From Pristionchus mayeri (Eukaryota; Nematoda; Chromadorea; Rhabditida; Neodiplogasteridae): DNA of 64,000 nucleotides. The stretch spans positions 35,011,469 through 35,075,468 of the forward strand of contig BTRK01000005.1 of the NCBI GenBank assembly GCA_036245805.1, in the 5' to 3' direction. The notes under the pieces were generated by a model that did not search any database, was not told where the DNA came from, and saw only the letters and a list, made by a program, of their open reading frames with translations. The translations under genes and the position numbers were made by a program. Below are positions 11,615-23,451 of this stretch, piece by piece. How positions within the stretch are numbered: the stretch's first letter is position 1; every line of letters starts with the position of its first letter.

Positions 11615-12291
11615 TTATTTACGATGTTCCGGTGATTCACAACCGAGTGAGGATACGCCTGATTCTACGGTAGGTGATTTCCAGTTTGTGGTAAATGATT
11701 TTCTCAGATCTTCTTTCCTCGGCTCTCTGGCTAGCTCCATGAGAATATTACTGTTGATGGGAGCCCTGTCGGTCGTTGAGGGCCTCCACTCATCGAATCC
11801 CATACGTCTCAACTTCCATTGTGAAAGCGTTCGGATTATCCTGCAAATCAATATTGTCAAACACAAGGGACTTTCGGTATTGTTTTCAGTGCCTGACGTT
11901 AAAGATACTATCAAAAGGCGCTAACAAGGCTCTAGCAATACTGTTACAAAAATGCTGCCATTCCGGAGATAGAAGCTTAGGTATTTCTTATTATACCTGA
12001 GAAATGAAAATTCGGAATAATTACATGAGGAGAGCGAGAATACAGAACACGAAGAAGCAAATGACGATAGCGACGTCGAGTGTCGATCTGAACATATTTG
12101 TTGGCGAGAGCGTGAACACTACTAATTCATCACGCTTGATGCTCAATTTGTCTATTTGTTGCCTCTATGCAACGAAGAACTTGAGCACAACTAATTCATC
12201 AACTAGTAGTGTTCACGCTTCATACCACAGAATCTAACCTGAGGTCCAGCAAATTCGATTCAGCAGGTGGAGTCGTTTCGGGAAGGTGCAT
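11615..12291 (-). CDS. Small single-pass membrane protein, paralogue 3 of 3
   Basis: Exons 12239-12291, 12025-12087 and 11615-11840, all with GT-AG introns and phase 2. N-terminus MHLPETTPPAESNLLDLR; helix VAIVICFFVFCILALLM, nearly identical to paralogue 2; tail SQWKLRRMGFDEWRPS, KEDLRKSFTTNW and an ending SLGCESPEHRK close to that of paralogue 1. Non-coding sequence upstream of the start is also shared with paralogue 2 (about 10850-11170 versus 12470-12850), so the duplicated unit was at least 1.1 kb and included the promoter side. Function unknown. Confidence 0.72.
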
Positions 12292-13418
12292 ATGTAGTTG
12301 ATGGATCGTTGAAAACTCCAAAACAAACTGAACGCAGGATTTCCATCTTGCCTGGACGCTTCAAATTGATTGAAAGCTAAACTCAGAGTCAGTGCTGACA
12401 AACCAAGATAATCAATGAAAAGAAGAGCCCGAATATTTTACAAGTATTGGTGTGACTGTGGGAATATTTATGCCGTGCAAAGAGATGATCACACATCTCA
12501 AAATCTTCTAATATAGGTAAAAGCTCACTGCTTAGATATCTCAGGGGACTTGTTTTGCAGATGGAGACGCCAAATTTAGCTGTCGCTTTTACTCAGTCAC
12601 AGCCAGCGATGGAAATTCGACTAAATGAGGGAAGATAGTGGTTGATTGAAAGGAACTGCCGACGTAAGAAAGGGGGTACTTCATAAGAAAACGCGGTGCA
12701 TGGAACAATTCGTATCGCAACCTTTCCATGCTACAATCTTGATAGGTTTCTCGCTGAATACAATACAAAGCAAAAACAAAGAGAAAATACATCACAATGC
12801 AGTGAGCTCCTCTCCACAACAACCATCGCGGGACTGATGTGGCCGTCTCCTGACGACTGTGGAATATCAGGATGTGCCAAAACATTTGATCTTTCATACC
12901 TTAACTGCTCGACTGAGCATTTTGATCCCAATGAAGGGCCCAGATCAATTTTTTTTTAAATTTTCCAGAATTAAGACATAATTTTGTATCAAGTAATTGC
13001 GCATCAGATGACGCTGCAGTCAGTATGATTACCCCCTGGGTAATTGAAGAGAATAGGCTGAACCGCAGTATGGAATAATATTTGTATCATTGTCGCCTAT
13101 TAAAATGATGATACATCTCGAAAGTCGTAGCAAAAGAGATGAATTACGTCACAAACCAGCAGAAATTTGAATGATACACTGTTTCCGTTTTGCACTTTTG
13201 CTCGCCCGAGATGGAAAGATACAAGACGTGATATTCGCGATAGCGGCGTTTGCCTTATCATTGCCTCTCCCTCTTAATGTGTTGCGTACTTGATATTGGG
13301 GACGGCCAAATTCTTCGTACGCACACTCTCTGTCTCCGACAGTTCTCTGTTTTGCTAATGAATACATCGAAGATCAACGAAACGGAGACGCAGCTGTCAT
13401 ATCAAGGGGCGAACTGAA

Positions 13419-13427
13419 ACTGATAAG
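13419..13427 (+). promoter_or_regulatory. Extended GATA motif ACTGATAAG
   Basis: It matches the extended GATA-factor site typical of nematode gut promoters (ELT-2 type, from established knowledge). It lies in a block duplicated at about 21097, which precedes a secreted-protein gene. No gene model was found next to this copy. Confidence 0.35.
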
Positions 13428-14055
13428 GGTACGAGAGTGCAAAGTATCTTATCGGGATCTGTACATACATTCTAGTTCCCATATCTAACAAGCTTGTTTG
13501 GTTTTTACTAATACCGAATTCTCATTTAGTATGCTTCAATTATTTTGGTGATACACTGATTCTCTGGCATTGTTATCGTTCTCTCCGGAAAGAAGTAAAA
13601 GCAAAAATATAAAAAATAAGGGTTCTAAGTTTTATAATTTTCAAGGAACATTCCCCATGCACGTGAATTGAACATGCACTCTTTGTTTTGTCGTTGCTAT
13701 CGAGGTGGAACGCTGTTGACTCTCTGGTACACACGCTCTATTTTCTCTCTGCTGCCCAACTCCCTCGCTCTATTTCCATGTTACTACCTTCGGTTGACTC
13801 TTTTGGAAATACGCATGTATCGATATCTTAATACTGAAATTAGTAACTATGCTATCATTGGGACACGTGTCCTAGAACGTAATATTCATTCCGGACATGT
13901 TATTTCGCGTCTTCCACTTAACATTTGGATGATGCAGCAAACGATTTCAGAAGTAGACTATTTTTCCTTTCACTCTAGTCTTCTCTTCCGTTAATCCGAT
14001 TACCGCGTCAACGCCCCTTGCCGCTGATGTTCCATCTAGTGTTAGGGTAGCAATT

Positions 14056-14135
14056 CCTCGGTCTCTTCATTCTACACACTATTTCACAAATCGAACGGTT
14101 GAGAAAGTGTCAGAGCGAAGAGATATCGCCTTTCG
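14056..14135. repeat. Palindromic hairpin element
   Basis: Arms cggtctcttcattctacacac / gtgtcagagcgaagagatatcg around an aatcgaacgg centre; same design as 21495-21611. Imperfect and probably old. Confidence 0.45.
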
Positions 14136-15062
14136 AGCTAGTTCAGTGATCCCTCTTTTACGTCTTTCCGGCTAGACAGTTTTAAAAACACCACACTCGA
14201 TACTCTCTATATAACATCGATCAGTACGGAGATGAGAGACGAACCCAGAGTCGACCGGTCGATTCGATCGCGCGGCGCTTTGCCTCTTGTTATTGTACAA
14301 TATTTGACAACGTCCGAGATGAACCTATGTATTGATGTATCGTGTCTAATATCGCATGCCATTGGGGACATCATAACGCTCACTCTATTTAACCCATAGT
14401 ATCTCATTCTAGGTCGAACATGACATACCCCGACAACTCTTCGTCATTTCTTCTGGAGACACTAGTTTCAGGTGTGTCTCAATAACTGTTGTTCTTATCT
14501 GACGTGTCATTTAATTTTTCTATTTTACATCATATTGATAGGCAAAAGATCACAATAAAGAGCAAAAAATCACAATAAAGAGCCTGCGAACCCATCCATA
14601 TTCTGAATTGCAGAGTGCACTAAACGCGACTCGACTACAATCCAACCGTATTCTCCACCACCAACTGTCTCCGCTGAACCGCCTTTCGCTCCGGATTGGC
14701 AAAATGTTGTCTGGGATCTATATCACATCTGAATAGGATGCCTAATTTTTATTTTGTAAATTGTTCTTTCTGTCTTTCCTCATCACAAAATAGGGTATGC
14801 AAGTCATAATGGTGATTTTATCGATCATAAGATGTGTATGGTCTACAAATAATATCATGCGAAAATAAATATAAATCATTAAATTGCGCCACCAATATTA
14901 AAAATACATCCCACTAATATTAAAAATAAACTAATTTCCTGTGTTATACGGGAGAGCGTGTATCATTGATTATTTTATCTGTAATTTATAATCTAGAATG
15001 ACTTTTGATTAACTATTACGTGCACTAATGCAACACTACGAAGATTGAAAATCCTAGTAACT

Positions 15063-18000
15063 CTAGCTGGCGTTGCTTTCCAGTATGTAGTACTCCGCGT
15101 GCGCATCCAGTTTCAGGTAGTAGCCATCCTTGTTCAGCTGAAAGCAAAATAACTCTTTATTTTCGAAAATGATAGATAAGCCTTTGATTTTACAGATGAT
15201 ACACGTGAGTGTCCAAAGAATACGAAACAATGCGAAATGTTGATCGAACTCACTTCACTCAGCAGCACTCCGAGTTGTTTTCTCAATGCAGTGAACGTCG
15301 GTCTATCTGATGGCATCTCCGCCCAACAGCTCCTCATTACGCCGTATCTGAAATAAATCATTAATATTTTAATTAATTTTTTTATGCTCACAGATTATCA
15401 CTGCAACTCTCCGGCTTTTCCATGCGTTCTCCCATCTTCAACCGACCTAGGATCTGAAATTTTTAAAATCATTTTGAGATACAGATGATCCTAATGACGT
15501 CAGGTGCATGCCATCCCGCGTACGGAGTTCCGCCGAGTGTCGCGATTTCAAAGAGGAGAACGCCGTATGCCCATCTGAAGTACTAATTACAATCCAAAAG
15601 TTCGGAGTTCGGTTGAGATCGACAAAATTTAGAAGAGAAGGTGCTTCCTCTTCATATGTTGTCTTAGCAGTAAAAAAACGACAACTATACACAAACTACC
15701 ATTGATCGAATATAAATGTGCTTACGCATCGCTCGCAACTGAGAAATCGTATTTTTCAATGGCTTCTGGTGACATCCACTTCATGGGAAGTTTTCCACCC
15801 TGAAATCAGTAGAAAATATTGTATTTAGTATAGTTCATATTAGTGTTGCCAAGCCATTCATCGTTTCACCAGCTATCACTTGGGTAGAAACACAGCAAGG
15901 AAAAGAGTGAAACAGATTTGCCATCATTAATTCAAATGGGCAAAAATAAACAAAATATACCCGTGAGGTGTAGATGTCATTCTCGTGAATTGCCCTGCAC
16001 AATCCGAAATCGCCAATTTTGCAAGCCTGCAGGTGGTCGACCATGATATTCCTCGCAGCGATATCTCTGTGAATGATTCCTCGAGATGAGAGGTATTCCT
16101 GAACGTTGAAAGTGATGTTGAAGCTTGAGTTTGTAAAAAATATAATGTCTGGAAGTATAGGAAGACTCAAACTAGCGGGGACTATACATATCCATCAGGG
16201 ATGATCTAGTGCTCTCACCATGCCATATGCAATCTGAATGGCAAACAGTAGTTGCTTTTTGACAGTCTTGTCCTCGTCAATGTCAAGGTTGTTTTCAAGC
16301 ATGTATTTCCTCCTGTGAATTAAACAATTAATTCGCTAGATGTATTTCAACAAATGCGTTAATTAGGTGCAAAGTGCAAATTCCAAGTTTAATGTATGGC
16401 CGATATTATTGCACACTTTTCCCGCATAAACGTGAGTAAATCTCCGTTTGCACAATACTCCAAGATGAGTAGGATGGGTTCAGTGAGAGTCACGCAAGCC
16501 AGAATGTTCACTAAAAGGAAATTTCGATAAGACATTTTTACAAGATTACCAAGTCGCTCATGATATCCAATCGTTTTCATAAGATCAATCTCCGAAATAA
16601 AATCCCGCTCTGCCAGCGAATCAGCTGTTTCTGAACATAGATAAGCGATCAATTCGCAAAATTAAATTTTCGAAACCCTGTAGCGCTTTCACAGCAACAG
16701 TATCGCTGTCATTGAGCATCGCGGTTAGTTCCACAATAGATCTTCCCTTTCCCATCGGAATATTTTTTGCGAAAACACGGCCTGAATGCAGCTGAAAAAC
16801 TGTAAAAAAATATTTGACAGCAAACCCTTATAAACGCTTCCGAACGCGCCTTCGCCAAGCTTTGCCGTGAAATCAATGTCAACAAACTGCCGATTAATTT
16901 CCCATTCATCGGCTAGTTTCGGAGCCCAGTAGTATCGATTCGAGGGTTTTTGCGTTGTTTGCAACGTTTTTGCTTTTTCTATTTCAACCTGAATATAGTG
17001 TACTTGCAAAATAAAACGAAAAAAACAAATACCTCCAAAATATTGTCTTTCAGAATACGATTTTGTCGTCGGCATAATATGATTATGATGAGGCAAACTC
17101 CACAGATACAAATACCAATTGTTATCATAACGGCTATCACCCATATTGGAATATTTGGGCTGAATGATAATCAATCATTATTTAAAGCCCGAAAATAAGT
17201 TTTTGATGCTTTGGCTGAAATGCAAGTATAACGCTGCAATTTTCTATTTTTAGAATATTATTGCATATTCGTGCGTACGTCGGTGATACATGTCGCGTTA
17301 CTGTAGATGTTAATATTGTTGATGTTTCTGTTGATGTTGATGATGAATCTGTTGAAGTGGGATCAGTCGTATCAGTGCTATTAATAAACTCTGCAGTCGA
17401 AGATTCGATAACTGTCGAAGTGAACTCTCCGTATACGGTTGAAGTGTCTCCGGACAAAATAGTTGAACGTGCAGTAGACACTTGAAAAGCACTTAAATAA
17501 CTGTCTGCATTAGTATCATGAAGACGTAAACATACGGCTTTGAGCAAACCAGAGCATTGACAGAATTTGCCTTGCTGTACACGGCCCATTCACCGGATCG
17601 CATGAAGGCATACGCAGAATCCTTATCAAAATAGTCACAATTGCTGGCGTACTTTGCTTAAAATGAAGATCTATATACGCACGCATATCTCTCCTTACGA
17701 TCCAGATTGGAGTACTCTAACGGAGAACCGTCCAGCCAAGCGAGACCTAAAAAGTCAAAATTAGATCTCGAAAAAATCTTTTTTGTTTTTTTATATGTAT
17801 AACATGATACCGTATTATGGTTCTGTTTAGAAACTTCAATGTTTAGAATTCAAACATGATCTACCATCTTCCAGACACACCAGCCCAATGAAGAATTGTC
17901 CTGTCCACGTGCATAGAGTATGAATAGGATCGCAAATATCCTCAATTGCGAGCGTAAGCCGTTGATTTTGCTGAAAATAATCAATGCATTTCGCTGCCCA

Positions 18001-18343
18001 CATATATTGTAGAGCATACCTCAGCACTGATAATAATTGCCAGAGAAGCATTGATATTTTCACACTCTTGTTTGGATTGGCTCCACATTTGAGATCGGGA
18101 GTATTTGATAAGATAGCAAATGCTATCTATTAGAATCCATTCGGGGCCACAAATCCCATCAATGGACGCGGAAGTGTCTAGACTTATCACTATAAATGTA
18201 TTTTCACATATCATTCGTAACATGATTTTACCATGAGACTTTATTAGCGGTGATCACTCACAAGTTGTAGTTTCTCTTGATGCAATAACTGCTACCAATG
18301 ATATGAGTAGGAGGAAAAGAAGCGATCGGCATGCCGGGAGCAT
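15063..18343 (-). CDS. Receptor tyrosine kinase with C-type lectin ectodomain
   Basis: About 600 residues. Exon 1 (18262-18343) starts [16 protein letters not shown], a signal peptide. Exons 18020-18177, 17865-17970, 17699-17748 and 17536-17651 form a C-type lectin-like domain: [20 protein letters not shown] spacing, FFIGL (WIGL analogue), [39 protein letters not shown] Ser/Thr-rich stalk (17279-17491) follows, then a transmembrane exon (17033-17159: [20 protein letters not shown] then basic CRRQNR). The kinase keeps [14 protein letters not shown], the aC Glu (FISEIDLMK), [21 protein letters not shown] and [12 protein letters not shown], and ends ESNAS. The AARN loop marks tyrosine kinases. 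All catalytic residues are present, so it should be active, binding a ligand outside and signalling inside. Exon phases match throughout the ectodomain. The lectin-plus-kinase join is supported by frame, signal peptide and single strand, not by transcript data. Confidence 0.85.
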
Positions 18344-18857
18344 TGCAGAATGCTAAGCTGAGCGGATTCGGTAGTGATAAGAACACGAGAGGTGTGAAGG
18401 AAAGGTGTCAAGAAATGATGGACTTTAATTCTTTGCGTACAGATTACACCCGATGTTTGTGGACAAAAGATGACACTCAGAATCAATAGCACGGAGCTCC
18501 AAGAAAACGTTTAATTGATCGTTATTGTTCAGTTAAGTTGCAAAAAGTTTAGAGTGGATTAGGGAAATGAAAGGAGCTGTTGCGATTGAAGGGGTAGAAT
18601 TTCGTGATGGCAAACTGCAGTTAACATTCCTGTCAGCCGATCAAACACAAACATGGAACATTGTTGCTCAAATCTTCCACTGCAGAAGTCATCTTAATCC
18701 TTATTCCACACCAAGTTTATCACACAATCAAACGCGAAAATATTGTCGATATTGAAGATTATCTACGATACTACTATTAATTGCCACAATGAAGCTGGCA
18801 CTGTCATTATTTAGACGGAAACTTGTAAAAGGGGAAGAAATGATTCGTATGCAATAA
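18344..18857. other. Intergenic spacer between two minus-strand genes
   Basis: About 0.5 kb upstream of the lectin-kinase start and downstream of the next minus-strand gene. It should hold the promoter of the former and the 3' UTR side of the latter. No specific element recognised. Confidence 0.4.
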
Positions 18858-20424
18858 TCAGCCATTCGACTTCTTCCGTGCGCACACTGCCTTAGTAATC
18901 TCCTTGGTAGCGAAATAGTGTGTATGGTGGGTCCACCAGTGGCCGCAGAGGCATTGTACCGATGACCAGGTGCTATTCCACGGATTGAGGGATCCGTCCA
19001 TGCTGAGCGAACTACAATGTGACACTTTTTTTCGTATGATCCATGATATCACTTTTCATGTTTTTTCGAATACATGTACAGAGAAGTGTCAACTTACAGT
19101 GTAATATCCCTCCCGTTCCCATCGTCTCCACACGCTGACACCTTACCGTAATTCTGAAAGCGATTTGATTACTGTTTAAAATTGTTCTATCAACATGTTT
19201 CTTTGATGAGACTTTGATGAAAAACCAACAACACATGTAATGGGCACTTCTTCGGTATTTGGTCCACCAACCCCCTCCCAAATAATTTCTCAATCCTATC
19301 ACCATCACACAGGAGTTTCGTAACCTAAACTCAGGGAGAGATGCCTAGAAATGAATGAATGAGTAGGGAAGAAAGGGATGGTAGCGAACAAGTGCCTGCA
19401 ATTGGTATTGGTACTCACCTCTTGGGGAATTTCGCCTTTCGAAGCATGGTCGCTAATCACATTTATCACATCCATGATCGGAATCTTTCCTCCACAAGTG
19501 ATCATCGAGGCTGAAAATTATTTTAGAAGTGCCTAAAAGAAAACGATATTTGAAACACACATCGTTCGGAATCGAGCGGCTTGATGCACTGAGCAGCTCG
19601 GACGTAGATCTGCAGACTTCCCTCTGACAGCATCCACGAGCCCAGCTGATTGTCCCACGTCAGCTTGGTGTCGGGAGTATTTCCCAGAAGCTTGGAGGAA
19701 TTGTCGGGGAGTGTAGCACTGGAAATTGTACATAGTGACTATACAACCCATTACTCAATAATAACGCTCCTTTGTATTCATTAATTTCATATTTGAATCT
19801 GTGAAGTAATTACTCGATAATAGACAGATCATTGCCACAAAGGATAGCCTTCGAGGTATCGATCGCGAATATCTTGCCAGTGGTGGTATTCGGATGTTGA
19901 ATGTATGACGCCTTGATCGGCTTCTCGGGAATATTCTCTGAAAAAAAATGGCAGTTGATATCATATTTTCATATAATATTATGACGCGTATGAATCCTTA
20001 TCCACCTGTACATGTCGCTTTGTCAGTCTTCTTGACCATTTCGACACTGGGAATAGTGCACATAAGAGTCGACGTGAAATTGCCAAGGAGTACGCAATGA
20101 GCGAACTGGTGGATGTATGAGAGACACTGCAAAATTGCCTTCACCTAGTGAAATTTAAGCGAAAACGGGAGAGTTTTCGAAAATTTATCCACATAAGAAG
20201 TCCTACCTCATCGTTCTGTGCGCAGAGTATCTTGCAGTGATACTCATCGACAACTGGAACTGGCTTCTTCGGATAGAGTAGATCCCTTCTAGATGTCACT
20301 GTTTCGTTCACAAAACACATAGCGGAGATCTGAAATGTTGTGTCCAATTTCGAAATCATTCGTTCATTCAAACCTCTGTTATTGTGCACAGCGCGATAAT
20401 AGCAAGATGAGAGGCGACCCTCAT
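18858..20424 (-). CDS. Secreted Cys-rich protein, unknown family
   Basis: The start at 20424 gives MRVASHLAIIALCTITE, a short signal peptide. At least eight exons follow, with blocks such as ISAMCFVNETVTSRRD, YHCKILCAQNDE, CLSYIHQFAHCVLLGNF, GKIFAIDTSKAILCGND, KLTWDNQLGSWMLSEG, VRAAQCIKPLDSERC, SMITCGGKIPIMDV, VSACGDDGNGRDITL and a C-terminus with CLCGHWWTHHTHYF ending ARKKSNG. About 330 residues with many paired Cys and a few N-glycosylation sites, so extracellular. I do not recognise the fold. A TTTCAG acceptor 25 nt before the ATG may be a spliced-leader site. A GATA motif lies 0.67 kb upstream. Confidence 0.65.
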
Positions 20425-21096
20425 CGTTGAGCTGGGCGAGTATCAGCTGAAATATCGATGGTAAGATGCCCAGAGGGCCTTTTCAAGGGCCTATGTGCGG
20501 ATTGTAATGCGGCCCTTCCTCGGAGGCCGCCACTCTTCCCCGTTGTCAAGTGAACAGATCGGGGAACGTGCTGTAGTCTCCAAATCTGCCCACTCCCTCG
20601 TCGATCTGGCTGGGGAGAGAGTGATCTGAAAGAAGAGGGCACTTCCACTGAAATCATCGTAATCGCATCTTGAATTAGCCATTGAAGCCATACTTCCTCT
20701 TCTCTGTTACGTGAATTCGGAACAGTACTTCGGGAAAATGCGAAACGCCGGGAAAACAAAACAAAGAAACTGCTAGCTGGCTAAAGTGAGCAAGGTGCAG
20801 CTCATCGAGAGTTCGAGAGGTTTCGGCTCAATTCTCATCACCAGTCATAGCAAATTACATGTAAGATATCACATCTTGCCTGTATCCAAAGGTAAACAAC
20901 AGTACCACTCTGCTCTGAATCGATGTGGTCATACCTTGGGGAACCTCCCCATTTCTTCGGACATGCTCAGTAGCCTCCCTATCGTACTCGTTTGAAAAGT
21001 ATTCCCCGTCCGCATTATCACTGTCACCGACAGTTCTTTGGTTGTTAAAGAAGTCATGACGACTGTGATTGAGTGTCGTCAAGTGAAAGAACTGAA

Positions 21097-21105
21097 ACTG
21101 ATAAG
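21097..21105 (+). promoter_or_regulatory. Extended GATA motif ACTGATAAG
   Basis: About 0.67 kb upstream of the secreted Cys-rich gene that starts at 20424. The match is to the intestinal GATA consensus; a gut role is inferred. Confidence 0.35.
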
Positions 21106-21494
21106 GGATCAATGCGGTCAGTATTTCACTCGACAGGGTTGCGCTGTTGTGAAATCTCGGCTACATGTGCTTCATGCTTTATGTGCTTCATTTGCAAACG
21201 AGGTTAATTTTGTCGGTTGTTCATTCAGCGAGCAGGGGACATTCAGAAACGTAGTATTTTCCCAGTATTACTGATATCGGGAAGAAAATTGCAAAAAATG
21301 TACTGTTTTCATCACACCAACCACAACTAATATCAAACAATATGCTTTTGAGAAAGAGAAAGTGATTTCATCATGAAAATTTCCGATCCTACGAAGATCG
21401 GTTATAGAGTAGAGATGACTTGGCAAAAAATGGCCCACTTAATTTTGCGTACTCTCCCGTCGGTCAGACAGGTGAGAAAGGAAGCAGGATGATA

Positions 21495-21611
21495 GATAGA
21501 GTTCGTAATTCGGGTCACCGTCTCTTCATTTCACACACTCTCTCGACCGGTATATCGGCGAGTGAGTGTGTAAAAAGAAGAGACGGTGACCCGATTTTTA
21601 CGAACTCTATC
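21495..21611. repeat. Near-perfect 117-bp palindromic hairpin
   Basis: The left arm gatagagttcgtaattcggg and the right arm (complement of 21590-21611) pair almost base for base. The inner arms carry caccgtctcttcatttcaca. The centre is ctctcgaccggtatatcgg. This is the best-preserved member of the hairpin family and probably the most recent insertion. Confidence 0.8.
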
Positions 21612-21896
21612 AGACAGGTGAGATAGCACGTAGAATGAATACAATAAGTTATTCCTTTCCCTACTACGGAGGTAGGCAATCAAATGAAAGTTCAACTATT
21701 ATACTTTATAATCATCTTTTGGCCAGGAAAATATACTGCGTCTACAGCGTCTAAAGTACTCTACCGATTACGTCAACAACACCCCATCTGTTATCGGTCA
21801 TCAGTTCAACTCACACACTTTCGCTCAAACTTTGATCGTGAATACTCATTTCATGTGTACTCTCATTTCGATCTTGATTCGAGTTCCTAGTCACCG

Positions 21897-23451
21897 ATGA
21901 GTATTATGTATGCAATGTTCACTAACTCCTTGATGATGTACGCATTGGGTTACGCTCTAATGCTGCTGCTTCTCTTCTCGGTTGTGCTCAACATTGTGGT
22001 GCGTTTTTTTGTGTATTTGTAAACTTTTGCCGATAGAACATGTAGTAATAAAACTATGAACATTTTGTTTTCTAGAAAACTGTTACTTTTCATTATTTAA
22101 AGATCCCCTGCAGACAAAGTTTTTTTCGAATTCGCGCCATTTGCATGAACCGCAATTTCTAGCGCGCCATTTCAAAAATTGGACAGTATCATGTAGGATA
22201 TCGATTACCGGGGGGGGGGGGGGGGTTGCTGCACAAGGCATGTATTTCGAGTCATGGTCGATAATTGTGTCATGGTAGGTCAAGGCTAAGTACTGTACAA
22301 ATCGATCATACAGTACTCCTAGATACCGTATGACGCTACCGTAACCCCGATTCTCGAGAACTAACTATATTTTCAAAAAATCAACATACCGTATCCAATC
22401 GATCCTACAGTGCCCATACCGTATACCAGTGTACAGTACCCCTTGCTACCGTAGTCCACACCATTGCGGTCAATCGTAAAATGACTTTTCTTCCAAAACG
22501 TTTTCTATTGAGTTGATTCTTGCTCTATACCGTTCCCAATCGATGGTACAGTACCCCCAGATACCGTATAACACTACTGTAACCCCGATTATTGCAAACT
22601 AACTTTATTTATAAAAAGTCATGGTACCGTGTCCAATCGATTATACAGTACCCAAGTAACTACCGTAACCTAGTTCCTTGGGTCAGATACAGTTCCTTGG
22701 GTCAAACATTTTTCTAAATATTTCAAACAGTTTTCTTAAAATTCAAAATTGATCATAAAATGATTATACAATAAAACATATACGGTAGGATATTTTAATA
22801 TAATTTTAAAATCGATTTTAGTTTTTCAGATAAATGTTTGACCCAAGGAACTTTATCTGGCCTAAGGAACTGGGTTACGGTAGTTACTTGGGTACTGTAT
22901 AATCGATTGGACACGGTACCAGGACTTTTAAAAAAATAAAGTTAGTTTGCGATAATCGGGGTTACGGTAGTGGGTGGTATACGGTATCTGCGGGTACTGT
23001 ACTATCGATTGGGTACGGTATAGAGCAAGAATCAACTCAATGGGAAATGTTTTGGAAAAAAAGTCAGTTTACGATTGACCGCAATGGTGTGGATTACGGT
23101 AGCAAGGGTACTGTACACTGGTATACGGTATGGGTACTGTAGAATCGATTGGTACAGTACTTAGCCTTGGCCTACCATGACACAATTATCGACCATGACT
23201 CGAAATACATGCCTTGTGCAGCAACCCCCCCCCCCCCCCCCCCCGGTAATCGATATCCTACATGATACTGTCCAATTTTTGAAATGGCGCGCTAGAAATT
23301 GCGGTTCATGCAAATGGAGCGAATTCGAAAAAAACCTTGTCTGCAGGGGATCTTTAATAATAATTTTCAGTTCGTCCCATTACAATTCCCTCCATCGAAT
23401 ATCGGACGGCGACACTTATTGCACTCTATCGAAGTTGCACCGGCAGCTTAG
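21897..23451 (+). CDS. Small predicted membrane protein, two exons
   Basis: Exon 1 (21897-21998) starts MSIMYAMFTNSLMMYALGY and runs into a hydrophobic helix (LMLLLLFSVVLNIV). Exon 2 (23371-23451) adds FVPLQFPPSNIGRRHLL and ends VAPAA with TAG. The junction is phase 0 with a GTGCGT donor and a TTTTCAG acceptor, giving 60 residues. The 1.37-kb intron is almost filled by a long foldback. The protein is unrecognised. An alternative is that exon 1 is the start of a receptor whose other exons were lost; the clean two-exon fit favours a small protein. Confidence 0.5.
22098..23357. mobile_element. 1.26-kb foldback element with G/C homopolymer runs
   Basis: Terminal inverted repeats begin ttaaagatcccctgcagac and continue for about 600 bp per arm, around a spacer near 22740-22840. 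A run of about 18 G at 22207-22226 is mirrored by a C run of similar length at about 23225-23244. Arms are studded with taccgta / tacggta and tacagtac motifs. No transposase. It occupies the intron of the gene 21897-23451. Confidence 0.85.

Larger units (their letters stand above)
12292..15062. other. Intergenic region
   Basis: No gene recognised. The segment 12470-12850 is the duplicate of the region upstream of paralogue 2. The segment 13260-13430 resembles 20930-21110 (shared gacagttct...gaactgaaactgataaggg) and holds a GATA motif. A hairpin element lies at about 14056-14135. The rest to 15062 is AT-rich. Confidence 0.5.
20425..21896. other. Intergenic region with GATA motif and hairpin
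   Basis: It holds an ACTGATAAGG motif at 21097 and a near-perfect hairpin at 21495-21611. A 66-codon minus-strand frame at 20491-20691 has no recognisable domain and was not called. Confidence 0.45.

Noticed and set aside
17261..17485. 74-codon plus-strand Val-rich frame
   Set aside because: Mirror of the Ser/Thr-rich stalk of the lectin-kinase on the other strand.
20421..20759. 112-codon minus-strand frame upstream of the secreted gene
   Set aside because: It overlaps the likely 5' end and promoter of the gene starting at 20424; composition and lack of motifs argue against coding.
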